Assembly: GCF_001056295.1 (NCBI RefSeq)
Contig: NZ_JVMD01000026.1
Span: 1-64,000 of the forward strand
Origin: Corynebacterium halotolerans
GTDB taxonomy: Bacteria > Actinomycetota > Actinomycetes > Mycobacteriales > Mycobacteriaceae
Reading direction: 5' to 3'
Length of the DNA stretch: 64,000 bases
Shown: positions 38,767-48,983 of the stretch, piece after piece
How positions within the stretch are numbered: the first letter of the stretch is position 1
Layout: the number at the start of each line of letters is the position of its first letter
Program-made: the position numbers and the translations under genes
The notes under the pieces: model-generated
What the model saw: only the letters and a program-made list of their open reading frames with translations
Databases searched by the model: none
Told to the model about the DNA's origin: nothing

Positions 38767-39963
38767 GTGCACACCGATTACCCCGCCGATCCCGCCGAGC
38801 CCGATTCGGCGTCGGCGACATCGCGGAACGGTTCGCGGGGCGGCCGCCGGTCCAGGGGGACTTTGGCGTCGATCGCCGCGGAGTTGGGGGTGTCCCGGAC
38901 GACCGTGTCCAACGCCTACAACCGCCCCGATCAGCTGTCGCCGGAGCTGCGCGAACGCATTCTCGCGCAGGCGGAGGCCCAGGGCTACCCCGGCCCGGAT
39001 CCCATGGCGCGCAGCCTGCGCATGCGGCGGGTCGGCGCGGTGGGCGTGCTCTTCACCGAGCAGCTGTCCTTCGCCTTCGACGATCCCGCCTCGGTGGACT
39101 TCCTCGCGGGTCTGGCGGAGGAATGCGGCCGGCGCGGCGACTCGCTCCTGGTCATCCCGGCGTCGTCGGCGGAGTGCGGGGAAGGGGAAACCGAACGGCT
39201 TGACGACGGGCCCGCGCGCACCTCTTCGCCGGAGCCCGCCTCACCCGACCCCAGGATGCTCATCCGCCAGGCCGTCGTGGATTCCTTCGTCGTCTATTCC
39301 GTGGCGGAGGACGATCCCTTCCTCAAGGCGGTGCTCGAACGCGGTCTGCCCACGGTGATCTGCGATCAGCCGACGTGCGAGGATGGCGTGCCCTTCGTCG
39401 GCATCGACGACCGCGAGGCGATCAAGCCGGCGGTGCGCCACCTGACGGAGCTCGGGCACCGTGACATCGGCGTGCTGTCGGTGCGCCTGTCCCGGCTGCG
39501 CAACGACGGCCCCGTCACCGCCGAACGGTTGGCGGGCGCACGCCATCACGTGCAGCGCTCCCGCGTCGAGGGCGCGCTGGAGGCGCTGGGCGAGGCCGGC
39601 ATCGACGCCGCCGGCGTGCCCATCGTCGAGCGCCACCTCAACGATCCCGAGAACAATTACGACGCCGCCCGAGAGCTGCTGACGTCGCACCCGCACTTGA
39701 CCGCCGTCGCGTGCACGACGGACACGCAGGCGCTCGGGGTGCTGCGCTACGCGAACGACCACGGCATCCGGATCCCGGAGGACCTCTCCGTCACCGGTTT
39801 CGACGGCATCGAGGCCGCCCGCCACAGCGGCATCACCACGGTCATCCAGCCCAACCGCGACAAGGGCCGGGCGGCCGGCGCGGCGCTGGCCGGCGGGGAG
39901 GCCAGGGTCATCCTGCCCACGGAGTTCTTGCCGGGGCGGACGACGGCGCCGCCGCGCGGCTAG
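38767..39963 (+). CDS. ipsA: LacI-family transcriptional regulator IpsA
   Basis: 398 residues: a basic, disordered start, a LacI helix-turn-helix at about 33-55 (LASIAAELGVSRTTVSNAYN) and a periplasmic-binding-like effector domain. In Corynebacterium the LacI-type gene next to otsB and the zinc importer is ipsA, the myo-inositol-responsive activator of inositol-phosphate synthase and so of inositol-derived lipids and mycothiol. Assignment rests on that synteny plus family. GTG 38767 has TAGATT six bases upstream. The insert with 'GEGETERLDDGPART' near 140-160 looks flexible. Confidence 0.8.
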   Translation: MHTDYPADPAEPDSASATSRNGSRGGRRSRGTLASIAAELGVSRTTVSNAYNRPDQLSPELRERILAQAEAQGYPGPDPMARSLRMRRVGAVGVLFTEQLSFAFDDPASVDFLAGLAEECGRRGDSLLVIPASSAECGEGETERLDDGPARTSSPEPASPDPRMLIRQAVVDSFVVYSVAEDDPFLKAVLERGLPTVICDQPTCEDGVPFVGIDDREAIKPAVRHLTELGHRDIGVLSVRLSRLRNDGPVTAERLAGARHHVQRSRVEGALEALGEAGIDAAGVPIVERHLNDPENNYDAARELLTSHPHLTAVACTTDTQALGVLRYANDHGIRIPEDLSVTGFDGIEAARHSGITTVIQPNRDKGRAAGAALAGGEARVILPTEFLPGRTTAPPRG

Positions 39964-40754
39964 GCCGTTCCCCCGGACGCGGCGGCTTCGCGGGCGTCGG
40001 CGAAATCCCGGAGGAACGCGGTCACGGCCGCGGTGTCGGGGAGGAAGGCGGTCGCCGCGCTGGGGCCGTCGTCGGGGGAGCCGACCTTGATGCCCAGGTC
40101 GCCGTTGCCCAGCGTGCGCAGGACCGTTTCGTCGGTGACGTCGTCGCCGATGAACAGCACCGCGTCGGCGCCGTATTCGCTGCGGGCGGCCTCCAGGTAG
40201 CTGCCCTTGGTCACGTCGAGGACGGCGAGCTCGACGATGTCCTTGCCCTCGGTGATGTGGACGCCCTGGAGCGGCCGGAAGATGGACAGCGCGTGGTCGA
40301 GCACGCGGCGCTTGCGCACCTCGTCCTCCAGCAGGCGCACGTGGAGGACGCGGGCGGCGGGTTTGCGTTCGACCCAGACCAGGTCTCCCGCGCCGGCCTC
40401 GGCGACGACGTCGCGAAGCCGCAGGTCCAGGGCCTCCAAGAGGGAGGATTCCGCCTCCGACAGGGCCAGACCGTCCTGGGGTTCGGCACCGTGGCTGCCG
40501 ACCAGCCGGGCGGCGTGCTCCATGCCGGACAGGTAGCGCAGGTCGCGCAGCTGCCGGCCGGACAGGATGACCACCTCGGTGCGGGGCAGCGCGGACAGCC
40601 GCGACACCAGCTCCACGTTGCCCTCGCGGGGGCGCACGGCCATCGGGTCGTCGCACAGGTCCGCCAGGGTGCCGTCGAAATCGAGGGCGACCACGAGCGT
40701 CCCGGCCTCGGCGACGGCGGCGACGGCGGATGGGGTCGGTGACGTGTTGCTCAC
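39960..40754 (-). CDS. otsB: Trehalose-6-phosphate phosphatase
   Basis: Second step of OtsAB trehalose synthesis. 264 residues with HAD motif I DFDGTLAD (Asp25 nucleophile, Asp27), motif II VVILSGRQLRDL and a C-terminal FIGDDVTDE acidic motif IV. Its end overlaps the ipsA stop by four bases (convergent). Trehalose feeds mycolate carriers and osmoprotection in Mycobacteriales. Confidence 0.94.
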   Translation of the reverse strand: MSNTSPTPSAVAAVAEAGTLVVALDFDGTLADLCDDPMAVRPREGNVELVSRLSALPRTEVVILSGRQLRDLRYLSGMEHAARLVGSHGAEPQDGLALSEAESSLLEALDLRLRDVVAEAGAGDLVWVERKPAARVLHVRLLEDEVRKRRVLDHALSIFRPLQGVHITEGKDIVELAVLDVTKGSYLEAARSEYGADAVLFIGDDVTDETVLRTLGNGDLGIKVGSPDDGPSAATAFLPDTAAVTAFLRDFADAREAAASGGTA

Positions 40755-40823
40755 GTCACCACCCTACGCAACGGCCCCTCCCCGGCGGCGCGGCCACCGG
40801 TGACCATGGGTAAAGTGCGGCCC

Positions 40824-41381
40824 ATGACGAATGCCGACACCCGCCCCGCGCCCCTGGAGACGATGGACGAAATGTCCATCCGCAAGGCGTTCGGCGAGTT
40901 CGCGACGGGAGTCACCATCGTCGCCTCCGACGACGGCGAACCGGTCGGCTTCGCGTGCCAGTCCTTTTCTTCCCTGAGCCTGAACCCGCCGCTGGTTCTG
41001 TTCACCGTGATGAACACATCGCGGTCGTGGCCGCGCATCCGCGCCACCGGCCGGTTCTCGGTCAGCGTGCTCACGGAGGCCCAGCGCGACATTTCCGCGG
41101 TGTTCGGCCGCCGCGGCCGCGACAAGTTCGAGCACGGCGAATGGACGCGGTCGGCGCTGGGCAATCCGCTGCTGCGCGACTGCGCCGTGTGGATCGACTG
41201 CACCATCGAGGACGTCCACGAGGCCGGCGACCACTTCATCGTCGTCGGCCGAGTCGCGGAGATCGGCCACCGCGCGGATTCCCGCCCGTTGCTGTACCAC
41301 CGCGGCTCCTACGCCAACGTCGTCGCCGCCGGCGAGGACGCGCCGGCCGACGAGAGCTGGCGCCAGCGCCCCTCGGTGTAG
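40824..41381 (+). CDS. Flavin reductase domain protein
   Basis: 185 residues of the flavin reductase (HpaC-like) fold: FGEFATGVTIVASDD, the flavin-contacting GFACQSFSSLSLNPPL, and the C-terminal PLLYHRGSYANV. Such proteins supply reduced FMN/FAD to two-component monooxygenases; no monooxygenase is adjacent. ATG 40824 is selected because TAAAGT (40811-40816) ends 7 nt upstream. Confidence 0.88.
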   Translation: MTNADTRPAPLETMDEMSIRKAFGEFATGVTIVASDDGEPVGFACQSFSSLSLNPPLVLFTVMNTSRSWPRIRATGRFSVSVLTEAQRDISAVFGRRGRDKFEHGEWTRSALGNPLLRDCAVWIDCTIEDVHEAGDHFIVVGRVAEIGHRADSRPLLYHRGSYANVVAAGEDAPADESWRQRPSV

Positions 41382-41423
41382 GCGCGCCCGCTCAGACGCC
41401 CCGTTCGAACGCCCCGCGCCCCG

Positions 41424-41893
41424 CTAGTTCCGCGACACCGCCGCCCACCCCGGCGCGGCCTCGCCCGGCGCATGGTCGCCGACGGCGGTCATGCGCAGGC
41501 CGGGTGCGCCGGCGGAGACGATGAAGTCGCCGGTCAGCTGCGCGCGCAGGCGGTCGTGGAAGGTGCGGGCGACGGCGTCGCAGTCGGCCTCGCGGACGGT
41601 GCGCGGCTCGCCGACGGACACGATGTCGCCGTCGCGCCACGTCAGCGTCCCCTGGAAGGAACCGCAGGCGCCGTCGCCGGTGTAGGACTCGCGGCCGAAC
41701 GCGATGACCGGCGGCACCATGCCGTCGGGTGCTCCGTGGGGCAGCGCCGGGTCGTCGTAGACCGCGGTGACCTGCCAGCGCTTGCCGACGACCCGATCGT
41801 CCCCGTCCCCGCCGTCATCCCCGCCGCAGGCGGCGAGCGACGCCGAAAGGAGCGTCGTCAAGCACAATGCCGCGGCCCGGCGGCCGCGCGCGC

Positions 41894-41897
<4 letters not shown>
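41424..41897 (-). CDS. META/HslJ-like lipoprotein
   Basis: 157 residues starting at GTG 41897, which overlaps the otsA stop (GTGA). The signal peptide ends SLAAC (Cys24). A small beta domain follows with the META-type pattern: a K-R-W-Q-V start, 'GDGACGSFQGTLTW' and 'TVREADCDA', two cysteines probably paired. It is the last gene of the thrE-otsA run and is convergent with the flavin reductase gene. Function unknown. Confidence 0.65.
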
Positions 41898-43393
<1,496 letters not shown>

Positions 43394-43398
43394 TCGCG

Positions 43399-43740
43399 TC
43401 ACGCCTTCTTCGTGGTCTTCTTGGCGGCCTTCTTGGCCGTCTTCTTGGTGGCCTTCTTCGCCGTGGTCTTCTTGGAGGTGGCCTTCTTGGCCGCCTTCTT
43501 CGTGGACTTGCGGGTGCGCTTGGCGGTCTTCGGCGCCGTGGCCTCGAGGTGCTCCTCGTGGACCTTCTTGTAGCTCAGGCCCTCGGGTTCGACTCCGAGC
43601 ATGCACATGAGGGTGACGCAGTCGTGGAAGTCATCGGAGAACGTCGCGACGATTCGCCGCGCGCCCGCCGCCGTCTCGGCCTCGACCTGGTGCAGTGCCT
43701 CGTTCTGGGCGGTGCGGGTGTCGGTGACCTTGGGTGGCAC
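43399..43740 (-). CDS. Small protein with histone-H1-like Lys/Ala/Thr tail
   Basis: 113 residues from GTG 43740, which has an ideal AGGAGG five bases upstream. Residues 1-62 are a soluble domain (RRIVATFSDDFHDC, VEPEGLSYKKVHEEH). Residues 63-113 are about half lysine with KKAAKKAT / KKTTAKK units. Comparable tails in Hlp/HupB proteins bind DNA. The gene is immediately upstream of otsA and after thrE on the same strand. A nucleic-acid-binding role is inferred from composition only. Confidence 0.75.
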   Translation of the reverse strand: MPPKVTDTRTAQNEALHQVEAETAAGARRIVATFSDDFHDCVTLMCMLGVEPEGLSYKKVHEEHLEATAPKTAKRTRKSTKKAAKKATSKKTTAKKATKKTAKKAAKKTTKKA

Positions 43741-43895
43741 GGATCCTCCTGGCTCGTGGCGGGCGATTGTCGGGTGGCGCGCACGGGCGTGCGCCGCGTG
43801 CGGATGGGGGCCGGGCGGCCGCCTCGCCGGTCTCCCCATACAGGCCGTCCATTGTACCAAGGAGGGTCATTTCGGGTGAGGTGGGCCGGTGGGTG

Positions 43896-43909
43896 CTTTG
43901 CGACGCCCG
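43896..43909 (+). repeat. Dispersed 14-mer, copy 1
   Basis: GCTTTGCGACGCCC lies between the Lys-rich gene and thrE. It falls in the loop of a small inverted repeat (GGTGAGG near 43876, CCTCACC near 43916). Confidence 0.75.
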
Positions 43910-43916
43910 TGTGCCC

Positions 43917-45518
43917 TCACCAGTCCACGGTGCGGTCGCCCGGTGCGCGCCCGTAGCGGCGGCCGAATTTGGCGCGGGCGCTGCGGCTGAGGCGCGTGCG
44001 GCCGTCGATGGGGTTGGCCGTGCCGCCGGTGGAGTCGGTGCCCGCGGCCTGGCGCCGGCGCCGGCGCTGGATCTTCGGGCGCCGGACGTCGCCGTGGCGG
44101 ATCAGGCGCGGCGGGCGGCGCATCTGGCGGGCGAGCCATTCGCCGAGGGCGATGCCGGCGGCCAGGGCGGTGGCGGTGCCCAGTGCGGCGGCGAGCGCCG
44201 TGAAGCCGTTGAGGGGCTGGCCGTTGAGCAGGGCGTGGAGGCCCCGGTAGATGGACATGCCGGGCAGGAAGGGCGTGACGCCGGCGATGGCGGTGACCAG
44301 CGGCGGGATCGACGTGCGGCGGGAGAGCAGGCCGCCGGCCAGGCCGACGGCGGTGGCGGCGGCGCCGGCCGCGGCGACGGGGTTGACGCCGGCGGGCAGG
44401 AGCAGCCAGTAGTAGAGCATCGAGCCCAGCAGCGCCGTCGCGCCCGACACCCCGAGCGCCTTCCACCCGGCGTTGGAGGCCACGGCGAAGGCGACGCTGG
44501 CCGCGGTGCCCGCGAGCACCCGGACGGTGGATTCCGCGAAGTTGGGGTCGGAGGCGACGCTGGTCGGCGGCAGCGCGATGCCGATCAGCGAGGTGATCTC
44601 GAAGCCGATGGCGATGCCCGCGACGATGCCGCCGGTGAGCAGCATCGTGTCGAAGAATCTGGCGGAGCCGGTGACGGGGGCGCCGGTGATGCCGTCCTGG
44701 AGGGACTGGACGAGCGTGAGGCCGGCGAGCATGACGATGATGCCCGATGCGACGACCCGCGACGGCTGCACTTCGATGCCCGCCCAGTTCGATGCCGCGT
44801 AGGCGAGGGCGGCCATGATGGTGGCGATGAAGCCGCCCGTGGCGTTCTGGAAGAACGGGGGCAGCGCCCGGACGTTGAGCTCGCCGATCGTCGCCACGAT
44901 AACGGCGGTGACCACCGCCGCGATCGCGCCGACGGCGGGGCCGCCGCCGAGCAGGATCGACACCGCGGCGGCCATGGCGGCCCAGCCGAGGTAGATCACG
45001 CGCAGGCGGTACAGGGGAGGGGCGGTCTCGATGGCCTCGGCGCGTTCCACGGCGTCGTCGAGCGAAACCTGGCCGCCGCGGATGGCCCGCAGCAGGGAGT
45101 CGACGCGGCGCAGGCGGTGGAAGTCCACGGCCGGGGCGTCGACCACGCGCATGGCGGTCACCGGCGTCCGGCGCGCGCCGATGAGGTGGTAGACCGTCAC
45201 CGACGTCAGCGTGATGTCGACCTGCACCCGGGTCAGGCCGTAGGCCGAGGTGACCGCCTTGATCTGCAGGACGGTGTCCGAGTTGCCCGTGCCGCAGGAC
45301 AGCAGCAGGCCGCCGAGCTGGGCGGCGAGGTCCAGCACCGACGTGACCTGGTCGGGGTCGGTGTAGTCGATGGGCGCCAGGGGCAGCGGCGTCCGCGTCG
45401 ACTGCACGAGGTCGACCGTCGATTGGGGCCCGAACAGGGCGCCGCGCACCTTGGCGCGGAACTTGCCGGCGAATCCGGGGATCGCCGCGGCGGTGGTCGC
45501 CTGGTGGTCCTCGGCCAT
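43917..45518 (-). CDS. thrE: Threonine/serine exporter ThrE
   Basis: Exports L-threonine and L-serine using the proton gradient. The 533 residues have a soluble N-terminal half (about 1-160, including VTVYHLIGARRTPV), about ten membrane helices, and a basic Arg-rich C terminus (about 475-533) extended relative to the 489-residue C. glutamicum protein. ATG 45518 has GGAGG just upstream. In C. glutamicum thrE also lies beside otsA, which supports the assignment. Confidence 0.92.
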   Translation of the reverse strand: MAEDHQATTAAAIPGFAGKFRAKVRGALFGPQSTVDLVQSTRTPLPLAPIDYTDPDQVTSVLDLAAQLGGLLLSCGTGNSDTVLQIKAVTSAYGLTRVQVDITLTSVTVYHLIGARRTPVTAMRVVDAPAVDFHRLRRVDSLLRAIRGGQVSLDDAVERAEAIETAPPLYRLRVIYLGWAAMAAAVSILLGGGPAVGAIAAVVTAVIVATIGELNVRALPPFFQNATGGFIATIMAALAYAASNWAGIEVQPSRVVASGIIVMLAGLTLVQSLQDGITGAPVTGSARFFDTMLLTGGIVAGIAIGFEITSLIGIALPPTSVASDPNFAESTVRVLAGTAASVAFAVASNAGWKALGVSGATALLGSMLYYWLLLPAGVNPVAAAGAAATAVGLAGGLLSRRTSIPPLVTAIAGVTPFLPGMSIYRGLHALLNGQPLNGFTALAAALGTATALAAGIALGEWLARQMRRPPRLIRHGDVRRPKIQRRRRRQAAGTDSTGGTANPIDGRTRLSRSARAKFGRRYGRAPGDRTVDW

Positions 45519-45705
45519 GGTCCTCCGTCCCCGGGATCCGTCGGTGGTGGATCGCCGCGTATCGTCGTGTCGTCGTGGCGCGGGGTTCCCGCGCCGCGGG
45601 GATTCTACATGCGGATTCACCGAAAAACACGGCCGCATCCGACGCCGTGGGCAGCGGCCGTGCGGCGGCGCTCGGGTGCCTGTCCGGGCGGCCGCCGGAG
45701 CCGGG

Positions 45706-45711
45706 TAGAAT
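45706..45711 (+). promoter_or_regulatory. -10 element for tRNA-Thr
   Basis: TAGAAT is 11 bases before the tRNA 5' end. A possible -35 (TGTCCG) lies 19 bases upstream of it. Confidence 0.55.
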
Positions 45712-45721
45712 CCCGGGCAAT

Positions 45722-45794
45722 GCCGGAGTGGCGCAATTGGCAGCGCGCCCGCCTTGTAAGCGGATGGTTGCGGGTTCGAGTCCCGTCTCCGGCT
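45722..45794 (+). tRNA. tRNA-Thr (anticodon TGT)
   Basis: 73 bases fold as a cloverleaf. The acceptor stem is GCCGGAG/CTCCGGC, the D stem GCGC/GCGC, the anticodon loop CTTGTAA giving TGT, and the T arm GCGGG-TTCGAGT-CCCGT. The 3' CCA is not encoded. The top pair of the anticodon stem is C27-A43, a mismatch. Decodes ACA (and by wobble ACG). Confidence 0.93.
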
Positions 45795-46033
45795 CCGACG
45801 GTGCAGGTCAGGCTAGCAATCGCCTGGCCTGCACTCGTTTCCGCGCCACCGAATGGCACTCCATCGGCACGGCAATGACCGGACATGACGTTGAACCGGA
45901 CTCCCGCGCCCGCCGGGTTCGGCCAATCCGCACACGCGTCAGGCGACCGAGCCAAGCGCCGACACTGCTGCGCCGGGATAATGGACGGATCACCGCAACG
46001 TCGCAGAATGCACTCCAGAAGAGGTGGGCGCCA

Positions 46034-46549
46034 ATGGAACTCCTTGACCGAAGCGAGGTCTTCGCATCACTTGCTCCGCTTGACCGGCACATCAAGGACA
46101 AGGGCAAGATCCCGGCCATCGACACCGCCTATACGGCCTTCATCCACCAGTTCGAGCCGATTGCCCTGACTCCGGACATCGACCTGTGCGGGTATCAGGA
46201 AGCGCTCCAAGTCAACGGGTATGCCCGTGATTCGGGGCTGCCGGAGGACTTTTGGCTCATCGGGCGCTCGGGCCAGGGCGACGAATGGCTTTTGAGCCAG
46301 CGGCATCGAACGGTCTTCTTCTTCGACCACGACAAGGGCGGCCACGAAGATGCGGGTGCCTTCACGGATTTTCGCGTTGATTTCACCGACTTCGTCCGAG
46401 CCGGTCTCGTACTTGCCCAGCTCGAGAAACACCTCGACGCCGGTGACGACATTGCGCCGCTCAAGAACGAAACCGCCGCATTGCTGGGGCGCATCCATCC
46501 GGGCTTGTTCGACGCATACCCATACGGCTACTTCGATTCGGACTGCTGA
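46034..46549 (+). CDS. SUKH (SMI1/KNR4)-like protein
   Basis: 171 residues from ATG 46034; upstream in-frame sequence back to 45884 is open but unlikely. The middle FWLIGRSGQGDEWLLSQ then VFFFDHDKGG matches the SUKH pattern of bacterial immunity proteins against nuclease or deaminase toxins. No toxin gene is next to it, so it is an orphan. It sits directly downstream of a tRNA gene, has less GC-rich codon use than neighbours, and is followed by a terminator. Acquisition as part of a lost island is plausible. Confidence 0.65.
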   Translation: MELLDRSEVFASLAPLDRHIKDKGKIPAIDTAYTAFIHQFEPIALTPDIDLCGYQEALQVNGYARDSGLPEDFWLIGRSGQGDEWLLSQRHRTVFFFDHDKGGHEDAGAFTDFRVDFTDFVRAGLVLAQLEKHLDAGDDIAPLKNETAALLGRIHPGLFDAYPYGYFDSDC

Positions 46550-46581
46550 GCACGTTCCCGTACCTCTCCTTCGGACGTCTC

Positions 46582-46619
46582 AGGCCCGGCGTCGCCCCAT
46601 CGCGGGCGGCGCCGGGCCT
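46582..46619 (+). terminator. Terminator hairpin after the SUKH-like gene
   Basis: AGGCCCGGCGTCGCC (46582-46596) pairs with GGCGGCGCCGGGCCT (46605-46619) with one mismatch and an 8-nt loop, followed by TTTGG. Confidence 0.7.
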
Positions 46620-46881
46620 TTGGCGTGGTCGGGGCTCCGGTCGCCACCGGGTTGCCGGCCACCCCCGCGGCCACGTGGGCGTCGCAAAGCCAAATGCTTG
46701 TGACCTGGGCCACTTTGTCTGCGTTCGATGAATGACGATTCACCCCCGGAAGCATTTCGTCGGGGAAACCTTGCGAGTTAATGGAGATTCACGAAATACT
46801 GTGACCCACGCAACACCGGTGATCCCCGCCACGACCGCGGGCCACGACGACCCCGACGTCTCCAACGCACAAGGACCCGAC
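46620..46881. other. Leader region of the acyl-CoA synthetase gene
   Basis: No separate gene is seen. It contains a 14-mer motif (minus orientation), an AT-richer stretch 46720-46810 with promoter-like TTGCGA (46775-46780), and an open frame continuous with the synthetase from 46732. The better ribosome-binding site is at 46871-46875. Confidence 0.5.
46677..46690 (-). repeat. Dispersed 14-mer, copy 2
   Basis: The minus strand reads GCTTTGCGACGCCC, followed by CAC. It lies between the SUKH-like gene and the acyl-CoA synthetase, 58 bases after the terminator. Confidence 0.75.
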
Positions 46882-48756
46882 ATGAACGCTCCCGTCACCC
46901 CCGCCCCCGGCCTCGACCGCACCGTCCATCCCGGCGCCCCGCACCACCCGCCGCACCCCAAGCGGGTGCAGACGCTGCAGCAGGACGACGCGCGCCTGAG
47001 CACCCCGGGCCACACCCGCGACAGCGAGGCGTTCCGCGCGGCCCGCGACACCCTCCTGGCCACCCGCACCGACTACGAGGGCGCCCGCGAGGCGTTCGAA
47101 TGGCCGGAGCTGAAAGACTTCAACTGGGCGCTCAACTGGTTCGACGTCATCGCGTACCACAACCCCGAGCCGGCCCTGTGGATCGTCGAGCCCGACGGCT
47201 CCGAGGCCATCTACTCCTTCGACCTCATGCGCCGGCGCTCCAACCGGGTGGCCAACCACCTGCGCTCCATGGGCATCGGGCGCGGCGACCGCATCATGCT
47301 CATGCTCGACAATCAGGTGGAGCTGTGGGAGACGCTGCTGGCCGCCATGAAGCTCGGCGCCGTGGTCAGCCCCGCCTCCATCCAGCTGCCCGCCGCCGAA
47401 ACCCCGGAGCGCCTGGAGCGCGCGCGGATCAAGATGGTGGTCACCTCCCGCCGCTACCTGGACCGTTTCGCCGACGTCGCCGAGGACGACGACGTCATCC
47501 TCCTGGCCGCCGACGAAGACGAGGAGCCCGTCACCGGCGACGGCCGCATGCCCGCCATCCCGGTGCACAACTTCCACGACGCCTACCTGTCGTCCGACGA
47601 GTTCGAGGCCGACGGCCCGACCCGCCCCGACGACCTGCTGCTGCTGTACTTCACCTCCGGCACCACCTCGAAGCCGAAGCTGGTCGCCCACACCCACGCC
47701 AGCTACCCGGTGGGCACGCTGACCACCATGTACTGGCTGGGCGTGCAGCCCGGCGACGTGCACATGTCCATCTCGCAGCCGGGCTGGGCCAAGCACTCGT
47801 GGTCGCAGGTGTTCGCGCCGTGGTCCGCGGAGGCGTGCATCTTCATCTACAACACCGACCGCTTCGACGCCGGCGCGCTGATGGGGCAGCTCGACCGCTG
47901 CGGCGTGGACACGTTCTGCGCCCCGCCGACGGTGTGGCGCATGCTCATCCAGGCGGACATGACCGGCATGTCGCGGGTGCCGCGCGAGGCGCTCGGCGCC
48001 GGTGAGCCGCTGAACCCCGAGGTCATCTCGCGCGTGGAGGAGGACTGGGGCGTCACCATCCGCGACGGCTACGGCCAGACGGAGACCACCGCCCTGGTGT
48101 GCAACTCGCCGGGCCAGACCGTGCGCCCCGGTTCGATGGGCCGGCCCTGCCCGGGCGTCGACATCGTGCTGGTGGACCCGGAGACCGGCGAGCTCGTCGA
48201 CGACGGCGAGATCTGCGTGGTCATGGACGGGCATCCGCTGTTCCTGACGCCGGGCTACCACGAGGACGCGGATAAGACGGGCGCCGTCATGTTCGACGGG
48301 CACTACCACACGGGCGACCGCGGCATCCGCGACGAGGATGGCTACATCACCTTCGAGGGGCGCATCGACGACGTGTTCAAGGCGTCCGACTACCGCATCT
48401 CGCCGTTCGAGCTGGAGTCCGTGCTGCTGGAGCACCCGGCGGTGGCGGAGGCCGCGGTCATTCCGTCGCCGGATCCGCTGCGCCTGGCGGTGCCGAAGGG
48501 CGTCGTCCGACTCGCCGCCGGTGCGGAGGAGTCGCTCGAGACCGCGAAGTCGATCATGGCGCACACCGCCGACCGCCTCGCCGGCTTCAAGCGCGTCCGC
48601 CGCCTCGAGTTCGCGGACGATCTGCCGAAGACCGCGTCGGGCAAGATCCGCCGCGTGGAGCTGCGCAACAGCGAGCTCGCGCGCCCGGAGACCGAGACCG
48701 ACCCCTCGGCGCCGGTGGAGATGCGCCGCGAGCGCGAGTACTGGGAAAAGGACTAG
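46882..48756 (+). CDS. Acyl-CoA synthetase (medium-chain type AMP-dependent ligase)
   Basis: 624 residues from ATG 46882, chosen because AAGGA precedes it by 7 bases. The adenylation core includes LLLLYFTSGTTSKPKLVAHTH (motif A3), DGYGQTETTALV (A5), HYHTGDRGIRDEDGYITFEG (A7), GRIDDVFKASDYRISPFE (A8) and LPKTASGKIRRVELR with the catalytic Lys (A10). The pattern, including W-A-K-H-S-W, is closest to medium-chain acyl-CoA synthetases (MACS). The N-terminal 90 residues are a variable extension. Likely activates a medium-chain or aromatic acid; substrate uncertain. Confidence 0.85.
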   Translation: MNAPVTPAPGLDRTVHPGAPHHPPHPKRVQTLQQDDARLSTPGHTRDSEAFRAARDTLLATRTDYEGAREAFEWPELKDFNWALNWFDVIAYHNPEPALWIVEPDGSEAIYSFDLMRRRSNRVANHLRSMGIGRGDRIMLMLDNQVELWETLLAAMKLGAVVSPASIQLPAAETPERLERARIKMVVTSRRYLDRFADVAEDDDVILLAADEDEEPVTGDGRMPAIPVHNFHDAYLSSDEFEADGPTRPDDLLLLYFTSGTTSKPKLVAHTHASYPVGTLTTMYWLGVQPGDVHMSISQPGWAKHSWSQVFAPWSAEACIFIYNTDRFDAGALMGQLDRCGVDTFCAPPTVWRMLIQADMTGMSRVPREALGAGEPLNPEVISRVEEDWGVTIRDGYGQTETTALVCNSPGQTVRPGSMGRPCPGVDIVLVDPETGELVDDGEICVVMDGHPLFLTPGYHEDADKTGAVMFDGHYHTGDRGIRDEDGYITFEGRIDDVFKASDYRISPFELESVLLEHPAVAEAAVIPSPDPLRLAVPKGVVRLAAGAEESLETAKSIMAHTADRLAGFKRVRRLEFADDLPKTASGKIRRVELRNSELARPETETDPSAPVEMRREREYWEKD

Positions 48757-48786
48757 TCCCCGGCTTCCGTTCCGGGCGCTCGCGGG

Positions 48787-48809
48787 GCCCGGGACGCGGG
48801 GTCCCGGGC
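48787..48809 (+). terminator. Hairpin directly followed by the 14-mer
   Basis: GCCCGGGAC (48787-48795) pairs with GTCCCGGGC (48801-48809) over five bases, followed by TTTGCG. This would terminate the acyl-CoA synthetase transcript. The first bases after the stem belong to the dispersed 14-mer. Confidence 0.65.
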
Positions 48810-48821
48810 TTTGCGACGCCC
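48808..48821 (+). repeat. Dispersed 14-mer, copy 3
   Basis: GCTTTGCGACGCCC links two hairpins: the one at 48787-48809 and an 11-bp perfect stem GCCCCCGGTGC (48825-48835) with GCACCGGGGGC (48852-48862). Confidence 0.75.
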
Positions 48822-48914
48822 ACCGCCCCCGGTGCAGGGTCTTCGGATCCGGCACCGGGGGCATTCCCATTGGTCACATACGTCACTCGAGTCTCTTCCG
48901 TTGCAGTTTTGGAG

Positions 48915-48920
48915 TAATAT
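48915..48920 (+). promoter_or_regulatory. -10 element for exported hypothetical gene
   Basis: TAATAT is 63 bases before the ATG at 48984. Upstream, GTCAC is repeated in direct orientation at 48873 and 48882 (nine-base period), which could be an activator site. Confidence 0.4.
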
Positions 48921-48983
48921 GGTGCGTGCTCGATTGGGCGCCCCACCCCGGCGCCCGCTCAAGACGCAACACCGGGAGCGCGC

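Noticed and set aside
40755..40823. otsB and otsA as one operon
   Set aside because: The plus-strand flavin reductase gene and a convergent lipoprotein gene lie between them.
45795..46881. attR duplication of the tRNA-Thr 3' end
   Set aside because: No second copy of the tRNA T-arm/acceptor sequence was found downstream within the window.
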